NCBI GenBank assembly: GCA_001805005.1
Contig: MHDO01000115.1
Span: 1 to 10,386 of the forward strand
DNA from: Nitrospinae bacterium RIFCSPLOWO2_12_39_16
GTDB lineage: Bacteria; Nitrospinota; Nitrospinia; UBA9942
Direction: 5' to 3'
DNA length: 10,386 nucleotides
Below the pieces are notes generated by a model. That model made no database searches. It was not told where the DNA came from and worked only from the letters and a program-made list of their open reading frames with translations. Shown piece after piece: positions 1 through 6,427 of the stretch. How positions within the stretch are numbered: position 1 is the first letter of the stretch; every line of letters starts with the position of its first letter. The translations under genes were made by a program, and so were the position numbers.

Positions 1-126
1 ACCCTGAAAGGAACTCCCAAGGATAATAAGATAGAGTATGGGCATGACAACACTTGCAACAATGACTATTGGATTTCTTATAAACCTTCTCAAATCCCTC
101 TCAAATATTGCAAGAAAGCGTATCAT
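1..126 (-). CDS. ABC-2 type transporter permease, N-terminal part (cut by window edge)
   Basis: Only the first 42 codons are present. The product starts MIRFLAIFERDLRRFIRNP and continues into a hydrophobic stretch, VVMPILYLIILG (about residues 27-38). This is the usual opening of ABC-2/DrrB-type permeases: a short amphipathic cytoplasmic helix, an R-N-P motif, then the first membrane span. I chose the ATG at 126-124 because a strong purine-rich ribosome site (GGGGGAGA, 141-134) lies 7 nt upstream; the ATG at 134 meets a stop after three codons. The start is 4 bp after the ATPase stop, so translation is probably coupled. By inference it forms the inner-membrane channel driven by the neighbouring ATPase. 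The substrate cannot be told from this fragment. Confidence 0.85.
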   Translation of the reverse strand, partial: MIRFLAIFERDLRRFIRNPIVIVASVVMPILYLIILGSSFQG

Positions 127-130
127 CTGC

Positions 131-1135
131 TCATCTCCCCCATTTTCTGGGTATCCCTGCACCTATGAAAAAGCTTACCTTCTTAACCTCTTCCTCCCTG
201 ATAGGCCTTCCGGTGAAATGGATGAAGACATCCTCAAGTGTTTGCTGTTTTAGAATAACTGAGGAAACCTTTGCCCCAATTTTTTTTAAGAGGTCAATAA
301 GCATAGGGATAGACTGGGCGCCGTTATCAACAGACACCCTCATTGTCCCATCACTTGTGACTGCTGTATGCACAAAGGAAATTTTCTTTGTCTCCTCAAC
401 TGCCTTATTTGAATCTACCCCGCTGAATGAAAGTTCAACCACATCTTTCTGCGGCAGTTGTTTTTTTAAGGCATCAATCGTATCCATTGCTACAATCTTC
501 CCATAATCTATTATTGCCAGCCTGCTGCACAAAATTTCTGCCTCATCCATATAGTGGGTCGTCATGAGTATTGTAAGGCTGTCTTCATTGCGAAACTTCT
601 GTAAAAGCTCCCAGACAACATGCCTGCTCTGAGGGTCAAGCCCTATAGTCGGCTCATCAAGAATCAGTATAGAAGGCTTATGTATAAGTCCGCGTGCTAT
701 CTCAAGCCTCCTCCTCATCCCGCCTGAGTATGCCGCCACAAGCTCGCCTGCCCTCTCCTTCAATTCAACCATCTCAAGGAGCTGTTCTATCCTCTCCCTT
801 CTCCCTTTTTTGGGAATATTATAAAACCTCGCATATATATCCATATTCTCATAGCCTGTCAGGTCAAGGTCGGTTGTCATTGCCTGTGGTATAACGCCGA
901 TTACCTTGCGGACTTCTGAAGGTCTTTCTTCCACATCCACACCCATCACCTTTGCCTGTCCCTCTGTAGGTTTAATGAGTGTCGTCAATATCCTTATAAG
1001 TGTAGTCTTCCCTGCACCATTAGGGCCAAGAAGACCAAAAAACTCCCCTTCATTAATATTAAAGGAGACACCATCAAGGGCAGTGGTAGTGCCGAATTTC
1101 TTTATAAGATTTGAAATCTCTATTGCTACTGGCAT
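131..1135 (-). CDS. ABC transporter ATP-binding protein, DrrA/CcmA type
   Basis: A 334-residue cytoplasmic ATPase that would power the adjacent ABC-2 permease. All nucleotide-binding motifs are visible: Walker A GPNGAGKT (37-44), Q-loop glutamine at 84, signature YSGGM (136-140), Walker B ILILD with catalytic E161, D-loop GLD (165-167) and switch histidine H194. Residues from about 230 form the extra C-terminal domain of multidrug and antibiotic exporters (DrrA, YbhF, CcmA relatives), ending in the typical LEDVFIHFTGR (300-310). About 20 further residues follow that motif and run into the ribosome site of the next gene; this is slightly longer than usual. The gene starts 4 bp after the adaptor stop, with no good Shine-Dalgarno at the proper distance, which suggests translational coupling. 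The family role is export; whether the cargo is a drug, lipid or polymer is unknown. Confidence 0.95.
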   Translation of the reverse strand: MPVAIEISNLIKKFGTTTALDGVSFNINEGEFFGLLGPNGAGKTTLIRILTTLIKPTEGQAKVMGVDVEERPSEVRKVIGVIPQAMTTDLDLTGYENMDIYARFYNIPKKGRRERIEQLLEMVELKERAGELVAAYSGGMRRRLEIARGLIHKPSILILDEPTIGLDPQSRHVVWELLQKFRNEDSLTILMTTHYMDEAEILCSRLAIIDYGKIVAMDTIDALKKQLPQKDVVELSFSGVDSNKAVEETKKISFVHTAVTSDGTMRVSVDNGAQSIPMLIDLLKKIGAKVSSVILKQQTLEDVFIHFTGRPIREEEVKKVSFFIGAGIPRKWGR

Positions 1136-1139
1136 TAGC

Positions 1140-2168
1140 TTAATATATCTTCACCATTGCTGTTACACCGGGTTTTAATAACCCATTAGTTTCCTTTACA
1201 CCTATCTTAACCCTGAATGTCTTTATATCAGCCCTCCCCCTGGTAACATCCCTCTGTGTGGCAAATTCCCCTTCCCTCCCGATTTCAATTACATCTCCCT
1301 TAAACTCCTTATTTGGTATAGATGGTGCTGTTACTATTGCCTTACTGCCGAGTTTTATCCTCCCTATCATAGTCTCCTCAATATCAACCCTCACCCAGAT
1401 ATCCTTGAGGTCATGTAATGTATAAATAGAAGCACCTGTATTTACAATCTCACCCTCTTCAAATGCCTTATACACAACAACACCGTCTATGGGTGAGATT
1501 ATCTCAACATCCTTTAACTGGATTTCAAGCAAATTAAGTGATGCCTCTGCCTCTTGCACCCTTGCTACTTCAGAGGATACACGGGCATCAAATACTTTGA
1601 TATTTGCAATAGAATTTTTTAGCTTAGACTCTGCCGCACTTCTCCGTGCCTTTACAGAATCCAACTGGGCACTTATTGCATCATAATTTGTCTTTACTGT
1701 ATCCATCTCCCTTTCAGATACAAGTCCATCCTTAAAGAGTGATGCACTCCTCTCCATATTTTTTTTTGCTTCCTCCATCAGGATATTTATTCTCAAAACC
1801 TCAGCCTCTGCTGACTGAACCTCTGCTTTAACTGTATCAATCTCAATTTTTGCATTTTCAAGATTCGCCTTGCTTACATTAAGATTAGCCTTTGCACCTT
1901 CAAGGGACTCCCTCCCTTTTTCAAACATCGCCCTTAGCTCCTTATCATCAAGCCTTATGGCAGTTGCCCCTTCTTTTATTATTTCCCCCTCTGGACAGCA
2001 GAGCCAGATTATCCTGCCTGAAATCTTTGGCCCAAGTTCTACCTCCTTTACCTCAATAATACCTGTGGTGTCAATGTAATCAACAGTCATCTCCTTATGG
2101 ATAAATTTTGTATAGATTATCAAAAGGGTGGCAATAACAATAGAGGTAATAATTATAGTCTTTTTCAT
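1140..2168 (-). CDS. HlyD-family membrane fusion (periplasmic adaptor) protein
   Basis: A 342-residue adaptor expected to be anchored in the inner membrane by one N-terminal span (about residues 4-20, IIITSIVIATLLIIY) and to bridge an inner-membrane pump to an outer-membrane channel. The order of parts is typical. First is a half biotinyl-lipoyl domain (about 40-75). A long two-helix coiled coil rich in A, E, K and S follows (about 75-220). The second lipoyl half is VEIISPIDGVVVYKAFEEGE (221-240), then a beta-barrel domain ending near residue 342. Two adjacent cysteines (C57, C58) in the first lipoyl half are unusual. The ATG at 2168 has AAGG (2178-2175) at good spacing. It is the first gene of a minus-strand operon with the ABC ATPase and permease, the YbhG-YbhF-YbhSR type of arrangement. 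The outer-membrane partner is not in the window. Confidence 0.93.
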   Translation of the reverse strand: MKKTIIITSIVIATLLIIYTKFIHKEMTVDYIDTTGIIEVKEVELGPKISGRIIWLCCPEGEIIKEGATAIRLDDKELRAMFEKGRESLEGAKANLNVSKANLENAKIEIDTVKAEVQSAEAEVLRINILMEEAKKNMERSASLFKDGLVSEREMDTVKTNYDAISAQLDSVKARRSAAESKLKNSIANIKVFDARVSSEVARVQEAEASLNLLEIQLKDVEIISPIDGVVVYKAFEEGEIVNTGASIYTLHDLKDIWVRVDIEETMIGRIKLGSKAIVTAPSIPNKEFKGDVIEIGREGEFATQRDVTRGRADIKTFRVKIGVKETNGLLKPGVTAMVKIY

Positions 2169-2402
2169 CTTAAGCCTTTCATGTAGCTAAAAACAAATTT
2201 ATTCTTTATTATTTTAATGAAATAATGCCACTAATCCTCTTAAATTGCAATGCTGTTTTAGCCTTAGTTTTCATTACAAAAATCCTGGCATAAAAAAGAG
2301 GAGATTTCTAATTACACTTCTGCTTTCTATGTCATTGTGAAGCAATCTCAAAGATTGAAATTCCTATACATTAAATTAGAATAACCTTTTAAGATAGGAC
2401 TT
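2169..2402. other. Divergent intergenic region between export operon and envelope operon
   Basis: This 234-bp AT-rich stretch separates two diverging transcription units, so it should contain promoters for both. A plus-strand candidate promoter is listed separately. For the minus strand the best match I see is weak: TTGCAA (2250-2245) with CATTAT (2227-2222) at 17-bp spacing. A purine-rich run at 2292-2304 resembles a ribosome site but no reading frame follows it. No tRNA or conserved riboswitch structure is visible. Confidence 0.5.
2355..2382 (+). promoter_or_regulatory. Candidate sigma-70 promoter for the SUMF1-like/HtrA/Omp85 unit
   Basis: TTGAAA (2355-2360), 16-bp spacer, TAGAAT (2377-2382), 20 bp before the ATG at 2403. 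Each box matches the consensus at five of six positions. Transcription would start near 2389, leaving a very short leader. The -35 box overlaps the right arm of the palindrome CAATCT-CAA-AGATTG (2343-2357), a possible operator. This is pattern matching only. Confidence 0.4.
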
Positions 2403-3209
2403 ATGAAGATAATTATTAGTCTTATCCCTGCAATTTTAATTTTTATGGTGAGTCTGTCAAACCCATTCCATTCTATGGCAAAAGACAAAAACATAGAGGG
2501 GATGGTCTTTATCAAAGGAGGCTGCTATCAGATGGGTGATACCTTTGGAGATGGGGAGAATGATGAAAAACCAGTTCATGAGATATGTGTTGATGATTTT
2601 TACATAGGGGAGACAGAGGTAACACAAAGGCAGTGGACAGAAATAATAGGGAGTAATCCGTCCAATTTTAAAGGCTGTGATGATTGCCCTGTGGAAAGTG
2701 TAAGCTGGAATGATGTTCAGGAGTTTATAAACAAACTCAATCAAAAGACAGGCATGAAATATAGACTTCCAACAGAAGCAGAATGGGAATATGCAGCGAG
2801 GAGTGGCGGAAGGAAAGAGAAATTTGCAGGTTTTTCCGAAGCAAATGATGTATATCAATATGCCAATTTTTGTGACAGCAATTGTGAATTTGACTGGAAA
2901 GAAGATAATCAAAATGACGGTTATAAAAATATATCTCCTGTAAAGCAATATAAACCAAACGGAGTTAGGCTATACGACATGACAGGAAATGTCTGGGAGT
3001 GGTGTAGTGATTGGTATAACGATAGATATTACAATGAAAGTTTAAAAGATAATCCTAAAGGAGCGAGCAGAGGGCAATATAAAGTGTATCGTGGAGGTGC
3101 ATGGAACAATATCCCCTGGCACATGCGAACATCTTCACGTAATGGATATGAACAATCGGACAAGAACACCAACTTGGGCTTTCGGCTAACTCTTTCTGCC
3201 ATGCAGTAA
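2403..3209 (+). CDS. Secreted SUMF1/formylglycine-generating-enzyme-fold protein, probably non-catalytic
   Basis: A 268-residue exported protein with a signal peptide (residues 1 to about 26, hydrophobic IIISLIPAILIFMVSLS). The rest is one SUMF1 domain. It opens with GMVFIKGGCYQMGD (33-46), then PVHEICVDDFYIGETEVTQ (57-75), PVESVSWNDVQEF (96-108), YRLPTEAEWEYAAR (120-133), LYDMTGNVWEWCSDWY (190-205), RGGAW (230-234) and NLGFRL (257-262). In true formylglycine-generating enzymes the segment after RGG(S/A) carries two copper-binding catalytic cysteines; here it reads RGGAWNNIPWHMRTSSRNGY, with none. Sulfatase activation is therefore unlikely, as in many bacterial members that act as binding or structural domains. 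Cysteines 41, 62, 92, 95, 157, 161 and 201 suit an oxidising periplasm. The ribosome site (AGGA, 2396-2399) is close and weak. HtrA follows 28 bp downstream. Confidence 0.9.
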   Translation: MKIIISLIPAILIFMVSLSNPFHSMAKDKNIEGMVFIKGGCYQMGDTFGDGENDEKPVHEICVDDFYIGETEVTQRQWTEIIGSNPSNFKGCDDCPVESVSWNDVQEFINKLNQKTGMKYRLPTEAEWEYAARSGGRKEKFAGFSEANDVYQYANFCDSNCEFDWKEDNQNDGYKNISPVKQYKPNGVRLYDMTGNVWEWCSDWYNDRYYNESLKDNPKGASRGQYKVYRGGAWNNIPWHMRTSSRNGYEQSDKNTNLGFRLTLSAMQ

Positions 3210-3226
3210 TTTTTTGAACCCAAAAT

Positions 3227-3233
3227 AAGGAGG
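3227..3233 (+). promoter_or_regulatory. Strong Shine-Dalgarno that decides a GTG start
   Basis: AAGGAGG lies just before two overlapping start codons. The ATG at 3236 is followed at once by TGA, so the usable start is the GTG at 3238, only 4 nt after the motif. The GTG frame begins with a signal sequence, which supports this choice. Confidence 0.7.
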
Positions 3234-3237
3234 CTAT

Positions 3238-4326
3238 GTGACGAGAAATATCTTTAGTCGGCAGTTTGTCGTTTCTATCTTCTTGCTGGTTTTTTGTTTC
3301 TTAAGTATGTCTCAAACCCATGTTGAGGGGGGACGGCTGACAGAGGATGAGCAAAATACCATAGAGGTTTTCAAGAAAGCCAGCCGCGGCGTAGTTCATA
3401 TTAATGTTAGGGTTACTAAGGAATCACAATTTGAAAAGTATGAACGGGAGAGTGATACTGGTACTGGCTTTGTAATTGACAAAGAGGGTCATATCCTGAC
3501 TAACTTTCACATGGTCAGGGACATGAATCAGATAGATGTAATTCTCGGCAGCGGACGCAGACTGAGTGCAAGGCTCGTGGGAACTTCGCCTCAATTAGAT
3601 ATTGCACTCTTACAGGTGGAGGCACCGCAAGACGAGCTATTCCCTCTTTCATTTGGAGACTCAGATACACTGCAAATCGGGCAGAAAGTGATTGCTATCG
3701 GTAATCCATTAGGACTGCACAACACAATCACGGTTGGCATTGTGAGCGCCTTACGGCGAAGCTTAGAGAACTCTCCTCTTGAACTCCAAAAAGCCCTCAT
3801 CCAAACCGACGCAGCAATCAACCCTGGTAACAGTGGCGGACCGTTACTCAATTCAACTGGCGAAGTTGTGGGCATCACCACGGCAATAGCTGAGAGTGCC
3901 CATAATCTGGGCTTCGCCATCCCGATTAATTTTGCACGCCATATCATTCCGGATCTGATTAAAATGGGACATCCTTATCAGCCACAAATGGGCTTCAGTG
4001 CCAGGGAGATTACCCCAAGCACTGCAAAACTTTTCGGACTCCCCCTTGAGTGGGGACTTCTCGTTGAGGAAGTTATGCCTGGCAGCCCGGCTGCTTTGGC
4101 AGGTCTGCGGGGTGGCGATAGAGTAGTGATAGTGACTGACAGACCCTTTATACTTGGAGGAGACATCATCAGTGAAGTCAATGGCAAGGAGATGATATAT
4201 TTATCCGAGCTTTCGCATATCCTGCTCAAAGCCCAGCCTAACCAGGTGATTCACCTGAGTGTTTATCGTCAGGGGCAGAAGATAGAGATTCCCCTTAAGC
4301 TCATAAAAATGCAGATGCAGTTTTAA
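3238..4326 (+). CDS. htrA: HtrA/DegP-type serine protease with one PDZ domain
   Basis: A 362-residue envelope quality-control protease of the S1C (trypsin-like) family. An N-terminal hydrophobic segment (about 9-23, QFVVSIFLLVFCFLS) is a signal peptide or membrane anchor. The catalytic triad is complete: H91 in ILTNFHMV, D121 in LDIALLQV and S199 in PGNSGGPLLN. The protease domain ends with GFAIPINFARHIIP (225-238). A single PDZ domain follows (about 250-355), with PGSPAALAGLRGGDRV (281-296) and GGDIISEVNGKEM (307-319). One PDZ, not two, resembles DegS in architecture rather than DegP or DegQ. The start is GTG with a strong ribosome site. It sits between the secreted SUMF1-like gene (28 bp) and the Omp85 barrel (50 bp), so a shared role in the envelope is likely. 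Sampled lines are about 50% GC, richer than several stretches of the flanking genes. Confidence 0.94.
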   Translation: MTRNIFSRQFVVSIFLLVFCFLSMSQTHVEGGRLTEDEQNTIEVFKKASRGVVHINVRVTKESQFEKYERESDTGTGFVIDKEGHILTNFHMVRDMNQIDVILGSGRRLSARLVGTSPQLDIALLQVEAPQDELFPLSFGDSDTLQIGQKVIAIGNPLGLHNTITVGIVSALRRSLENSPLELQKALIQTDAAINPGNSGGPLLNSTGEVVGITTAIAESAHNLGFAIPINFARHIIPDLIKMGHPYQPQMGFSAREITPSTAKLFGLPLEWGLLVEEVMPGSPAALAGLRGGDRVVIVTDRPFILGGDIISEVNGKEMIYLSELSHILLKAQPNQVIHLSVYRQGQKIEIPLKLIKMQMQF

Positions 4327-4351
4327 AAACAGCACAAAGAAATTTTTAATC

Positions 4352-4370
4352 ATAGAGGTTAATAGAGGTT
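4352..4370 (+). repeat. Tandem duplicated ribosome-site element before the Omp85 gene
   Basis: The 9-mer ATAGAGGTT occurs twice (4352-4360 and 4362-4370), one base apart. The second copy's AGAGG is well placed for the ATG at 4377. The ATG at 4373 reaches a stop after three codons and is not a usable start. The first copy may be a slippage duplicate or a standby ribosome site. Confidence 0.5.
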
Positions 4371-4376
4371 GCATGA

Positions 4377-5630
4377 ATGATTAAAAATCTTATCTTTTCC
4401 CTTATATTTCTATTTATTACAAGCGGTTTTTCTGAGGCTTTATTAATAGAAAGAAGAAGACCTCAGTTTCAGAAAGAACACGGCTACTATATAATTCCGG
4501 CCCCTTACAGCCTTCCCGGCCATGGACAAGGACTTGCCATTGCCGCAGTTACCACGAATATCTCTAATACCTACACTGATGTCTATGGATTCGCATTGAC
4601 CGGCGACCTTGCAGGGTTTGGAGGGGCAGTCGCAGATATACATCTCGTCCCGGAAACACTGATTCTGGACTTGAATGCAGAGAGCTTCAACAAGGCGAAG
4701 ATTACGAATTATAGCCAGCGGGGCATGAGGTCGGAAAAAAACGATTTCACACTCCTTGACCTGACCGATATAAACTTTTTCGGCACACGGCTAACATCCA
4801 CTTTTTTTGAGAGGAGGTTTGAAATATACGGCGGTGGTTATGATTTTGGTTCACGGATTGAGAGGATTCGTGACAACAGCGGTAAAATCATTCTTGAGGC
4901 TGAAAACTCTGCAACAGGGGGAATACAAATCTGGATTTTGGGAACAAGACTTGACATTACAGATGATTATTCAGACCCGAGAAAGGGTTTTCGTTTTGAT
5001 GTAAGCGGATGGTGGTCTCCTCCAAAGAGGTCAGCCTCCCCTGATTATTACATACTTGACTACAATGCTACTGCCTATATTCCAATAGGCATACGAAACA
5101 CTTGGATATTCAACTACTTCCGCTCGGATGCGCATATCATCAGAAAAGGGGAAACTGACAGGACTGCAATTGAGCAGGAACAGGGATTGGCTTGCAGTTC
5201 TATTGCTGACCCTGAGAAACAAAAACTGTGTCTTCAGGTGATTGATAATACCATTGCAGCAAACACATATGGAACTGCCAGTGGACTCGGAGGGAGAAGC
5301 CACCTCCGCTCTTATCCGGAAGATAGATATTCTGGGGCTCATACTTCTTTTTATGGAACGGAATTCCGCTGGAACCTGACTGAAGAGTTCACACCATTTA
5401 ACATTTATATAATGAAGGATATACGCACAGCCCTGCAAATTGCACTTTTTTATGAAGCCGGAAGCGTTGCAGATAAAGTGAGTGAACTTGGTGATATCGT
5501 AAAGTCTTCCTACGGTGCAGGTTTCAGGATGGTTACAGCATCAGGTATTGTATTCAGGGCTGATGTAGCTACAGGGAATGAAGGGGTGGAAATTACTGTC
5601 ATCATAGGTTATCCATGGGAGCCTCTTTAA
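4377..5630 (+). CDS. Omp85/BamA-superfamily outer-membrane barrel without POTRA domains
   Basis: A 417-residue outer-membrane protein with a signal peptide (1 to about 20, hydrophobic LIFSLIFLFITSGF). Barrel sequence starts almost at once (about 45, PGHGQGLAIAAV), so there is no room for N-terminal POTRA repeats. The roughly 370 remaining residues are enough for a 16-strand Omp85 barrel. Family marks include DITDDYSDPRKGFRFDVSGW (193-212), the loop-6 region GGRSHLRSYPEDRYSG (305-320) with its R-x-Y form of the VRGF/Y motif, and the C-terminal pair SSYGAGFRM (377-385) and FRADVATG (393-400). A cysteine pair (C273, C285) lies in a probable extracellular loop. Known POTRA-bearing relatives insert or translocate proteins; POTRA-less members are less well understood. 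Because it follows an HtrA protease in the same operon, it may work in envelope assembly or surface export. That is inference. Confidence 0.88.
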   Translation: MIKNLIFSLIFLFITSGFSEALLIERRRPQFQKEHGYYIIPAPYSLPGHGQGLAIAAVTTNISNTYTDVYGFALTGDLAGFGGAVADIHLVPETLILDLNAESFNKAKITNYSQRGMRSEKNDFTLLDLTDINFFGTRLTSTFFERRFEIYGGGYDFGSRIERIRDNSGKIILEAENSATGGIQIWILGTRLDITDDYSDPRKGFRFDVSGWWSPPKRSASPDYYILDYNATAYIPIGIRNTWIFNYFRSDAHIIRKGETDRTAIEQEQGLACSSIADPEKQKLCLQVIDNTIAANTYGTASGLGGRSHLRSYPEDRYSGAHTSFYGTEFRWNLTEEFTPFNIYIMKDIRTALQIALFYEAGSVADKVSELGDIVKSSYGAGFRMVTASGIVFRADVATGNEGVEITVIIGYPWEPL

Positions 5631-5660
5631 TCCAAATTATGCAATTTGTCTTTCAATTTA

Positions 5661-5753
5661 TAACGACGCCATCTCCATATTCTTTCTGCATCATCCATCA
5701 GAATATTTGCCCTCGTAACTTCTACCTTCGCTGATTGAGTCTTCACTCAGCCA
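5661..5753 (-). pseudogene. Remnant of a second HlyD-like adaptor gene
   Basis: The minus strand encodes QSAKVEVTRANILMDDAER (5737-5681), which matches QSAEAEVLRINILMEEAKK (residues 118-136) of the intact adaptor encoded at 1140-2168 at 11 of 19 positions. The DNA also aligns: 5688-5740 with 1768-1820 at roughly 70% identity by hand count, and TCTCCATATT is identical in both. Relative to the intact gene, one base is missing in the A-rich run just after this peptide. Past the shift the frame reads MEMASL then TAA (5660-5658), against MERSASL in the intact protein. This is therefore a short, frameshifted fragment of an adaptor gene and not a functional ORF. No start or ribosome site belongs to it. 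Confidence 0.6.
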
Positions 5754-5758
5754 TATAA

Positions 5759-5787
5759 TTGACAGCCATTTATATATAGTGTAAACT
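5759..5787 (+). promoter_or_regulatory. Candidate sigma-70 promoter for ppa
   Basis: A perfect TTGACA (5759-5764) is followed by a 17-bp spacer and TAAACT (5782-5787; four of six consensus positions), in a very AT-rich stretch. Transcription would begin near 5794, about 34 nt before the ATG, with AGGAG (5813-5817) as the ribosome site. Confidence 0.5.
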
Positions 5788-5827
5788 TCATATATATTTT
5801 AGCAAAAAAATCAGGAGATACATTAAA

Positions 5828-6337
5828 ATGAAAGAAAAAATAGCAACGATTACTGTAATGATAGAAATCCCGAAGGGGAGCAGGAATAAATATGAATACG
5901 ATAAAGAAAAGAAAATGATTAAGTTTGACAGGATGCTCTTTTCTGCCATGCATTACCCCAGCGATTACGGTTTCATTCCTGAAACCCTTGCACTGGATGG
6001 AGACCCCCTTGATGCACTTGTATTAGTATGGGAGCCGACATTCCCCGGATGTATAATTGAGGCAAAGCCTGTAGGCTTGTTTAAAATGTGGGATGAAAAG
6101 GGACCTGATGAAAAAATCCTATGTGTCCCCATCTTAGACCCGCTCTGGAATCATATCAAGAAACTCTCTGATGCCCCGCCGCATTTACTTAAAGAAATCG
6201 AACACTTTTTTGCAGTCTATAAGGATTTAGAAGAGAAAAAGACTGGTGTTGAGGGCTGGGAAGACCGTGAATCAGCAATTAAAGCCATAAGCGAGTCCAG
6301 GCAAAGATACCTCCAGCAACCTAACATACAGAAGTAG
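5828..6337 (+). CDS. ppa: Inorganic pyrophosphatase, family I (soluble)
   Basis: A 169-residue cytoplasmic enzyme that hydrolyses pyrophosphate to two phosphates with Mg2+, pulling nucleic-acid and aminoacyl-tRNA synthesis forward. Length and motifs are normal for bacterial family I. Residues aligning with the E. coli active site are present: E13 in IEIPKGSR, K21, E23, R35, Y43 and Y47 in MHYPSDYGFIPE, and the signature DGDPLDA with D57, D59 and D62. Also present are D89, D94 and K96 in WDEKGPDEK, and Y131-K132 in AVYKDLE. The ATG at 5828 has AGGAG 10 nt upstream. It probably has its own promoter and does not depend on the envelope operon, since an adaptor-gene remnant lies between them. No clear terminator follows it. 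Confidence 0.97.
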   Translation: MKEKIATITVMIEIPKGSRNKYEYDKEKKMIKFDRMLFSAMHYPSDYGFIPETLALDGDPLDALVLVWEPTFPGCIIEAKPVGLFKMWDEKGPDEKILCVPILDPLWNHIKKLSDAPPHLLKEIEHFFAVYKDLEEKKTGVEGWEDRESAIKAISESRQRYLQQPNIQK

Positions 6338-6372
6338 CTTGGCAACATATTCCCTGATTAAAAAATATTTTA

Positions 6373-6401
6373 TTGACATTTAAAACCTCCTTTATTAATA
6401 T
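6373..6401 (+). promoter_or_regulatory. Candidate sigma-70 promoter for the TPR gene
   Basis: A perfect TTGACA (6373-6378), 17-bp spacer and TAATAT (6396-6401). Expected transcription start is about 6408, right before the ribosome site GAGAGGAGG (6411-6419). A polA transcript may begin here too, since no other clear promoter lies upstream of polA. Confidence 0.5.
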
Positions 6402-6420
6402 CATCCTCAAGAGAGGAGGT
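6385..6420 (+). promoter_or_regulatory. Inverted repeat able to hide the TPR ribosome site in read-through RNA
   Basis: ACCTCCT (6385-6391) is the exact reverse complement of AGGAGGT (6414-6420), which contains the Shine-Dalgarno of the TPR gene. The left arm lies upstream of the expected transcription start of the gene's own promoter. Only RNA reading through from ppa would carry both arms and could fold the ribosome site shut. The 22-nt loop makes the stem modest. Regulation is inference. Confidence 0.35.
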
Positions 6421-6427
6421 GATAGAT

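Noticed and set aside
108..506. 132-codon plus-strand open frame
   Set aside because: Lies fully antisense to the ABC ATPase, which has all its motifs; composition is that of a reversed gene.
2291..2310. AAAAAAGAGGAGA as ribosome site of a small gene
   Set aside because: No start codon with an open frame follows; TTC-TAA comes almost at once in the nearest frame.
5031..5438. 135-codon minus-strand open frame
   Set aside because: Antisense to the Omp85 barrel gene, with no start context or family motif.
5736..5749. TGAGT-CTTC-ACTCA hairpin as a terminator for the Omp85 operon
   Set aside because: The stem is only 5 bp, no T-run follows it, and it falls inside the adaptor-gene remnant, whose sequence explains it.
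6419..6427. GTG at 6419 as start of the TPR gene
   Set aside because: It overlaps the Shine-Dalgarno; the ATG at 6428 has ideal spacing and gives a normal signal peptide.
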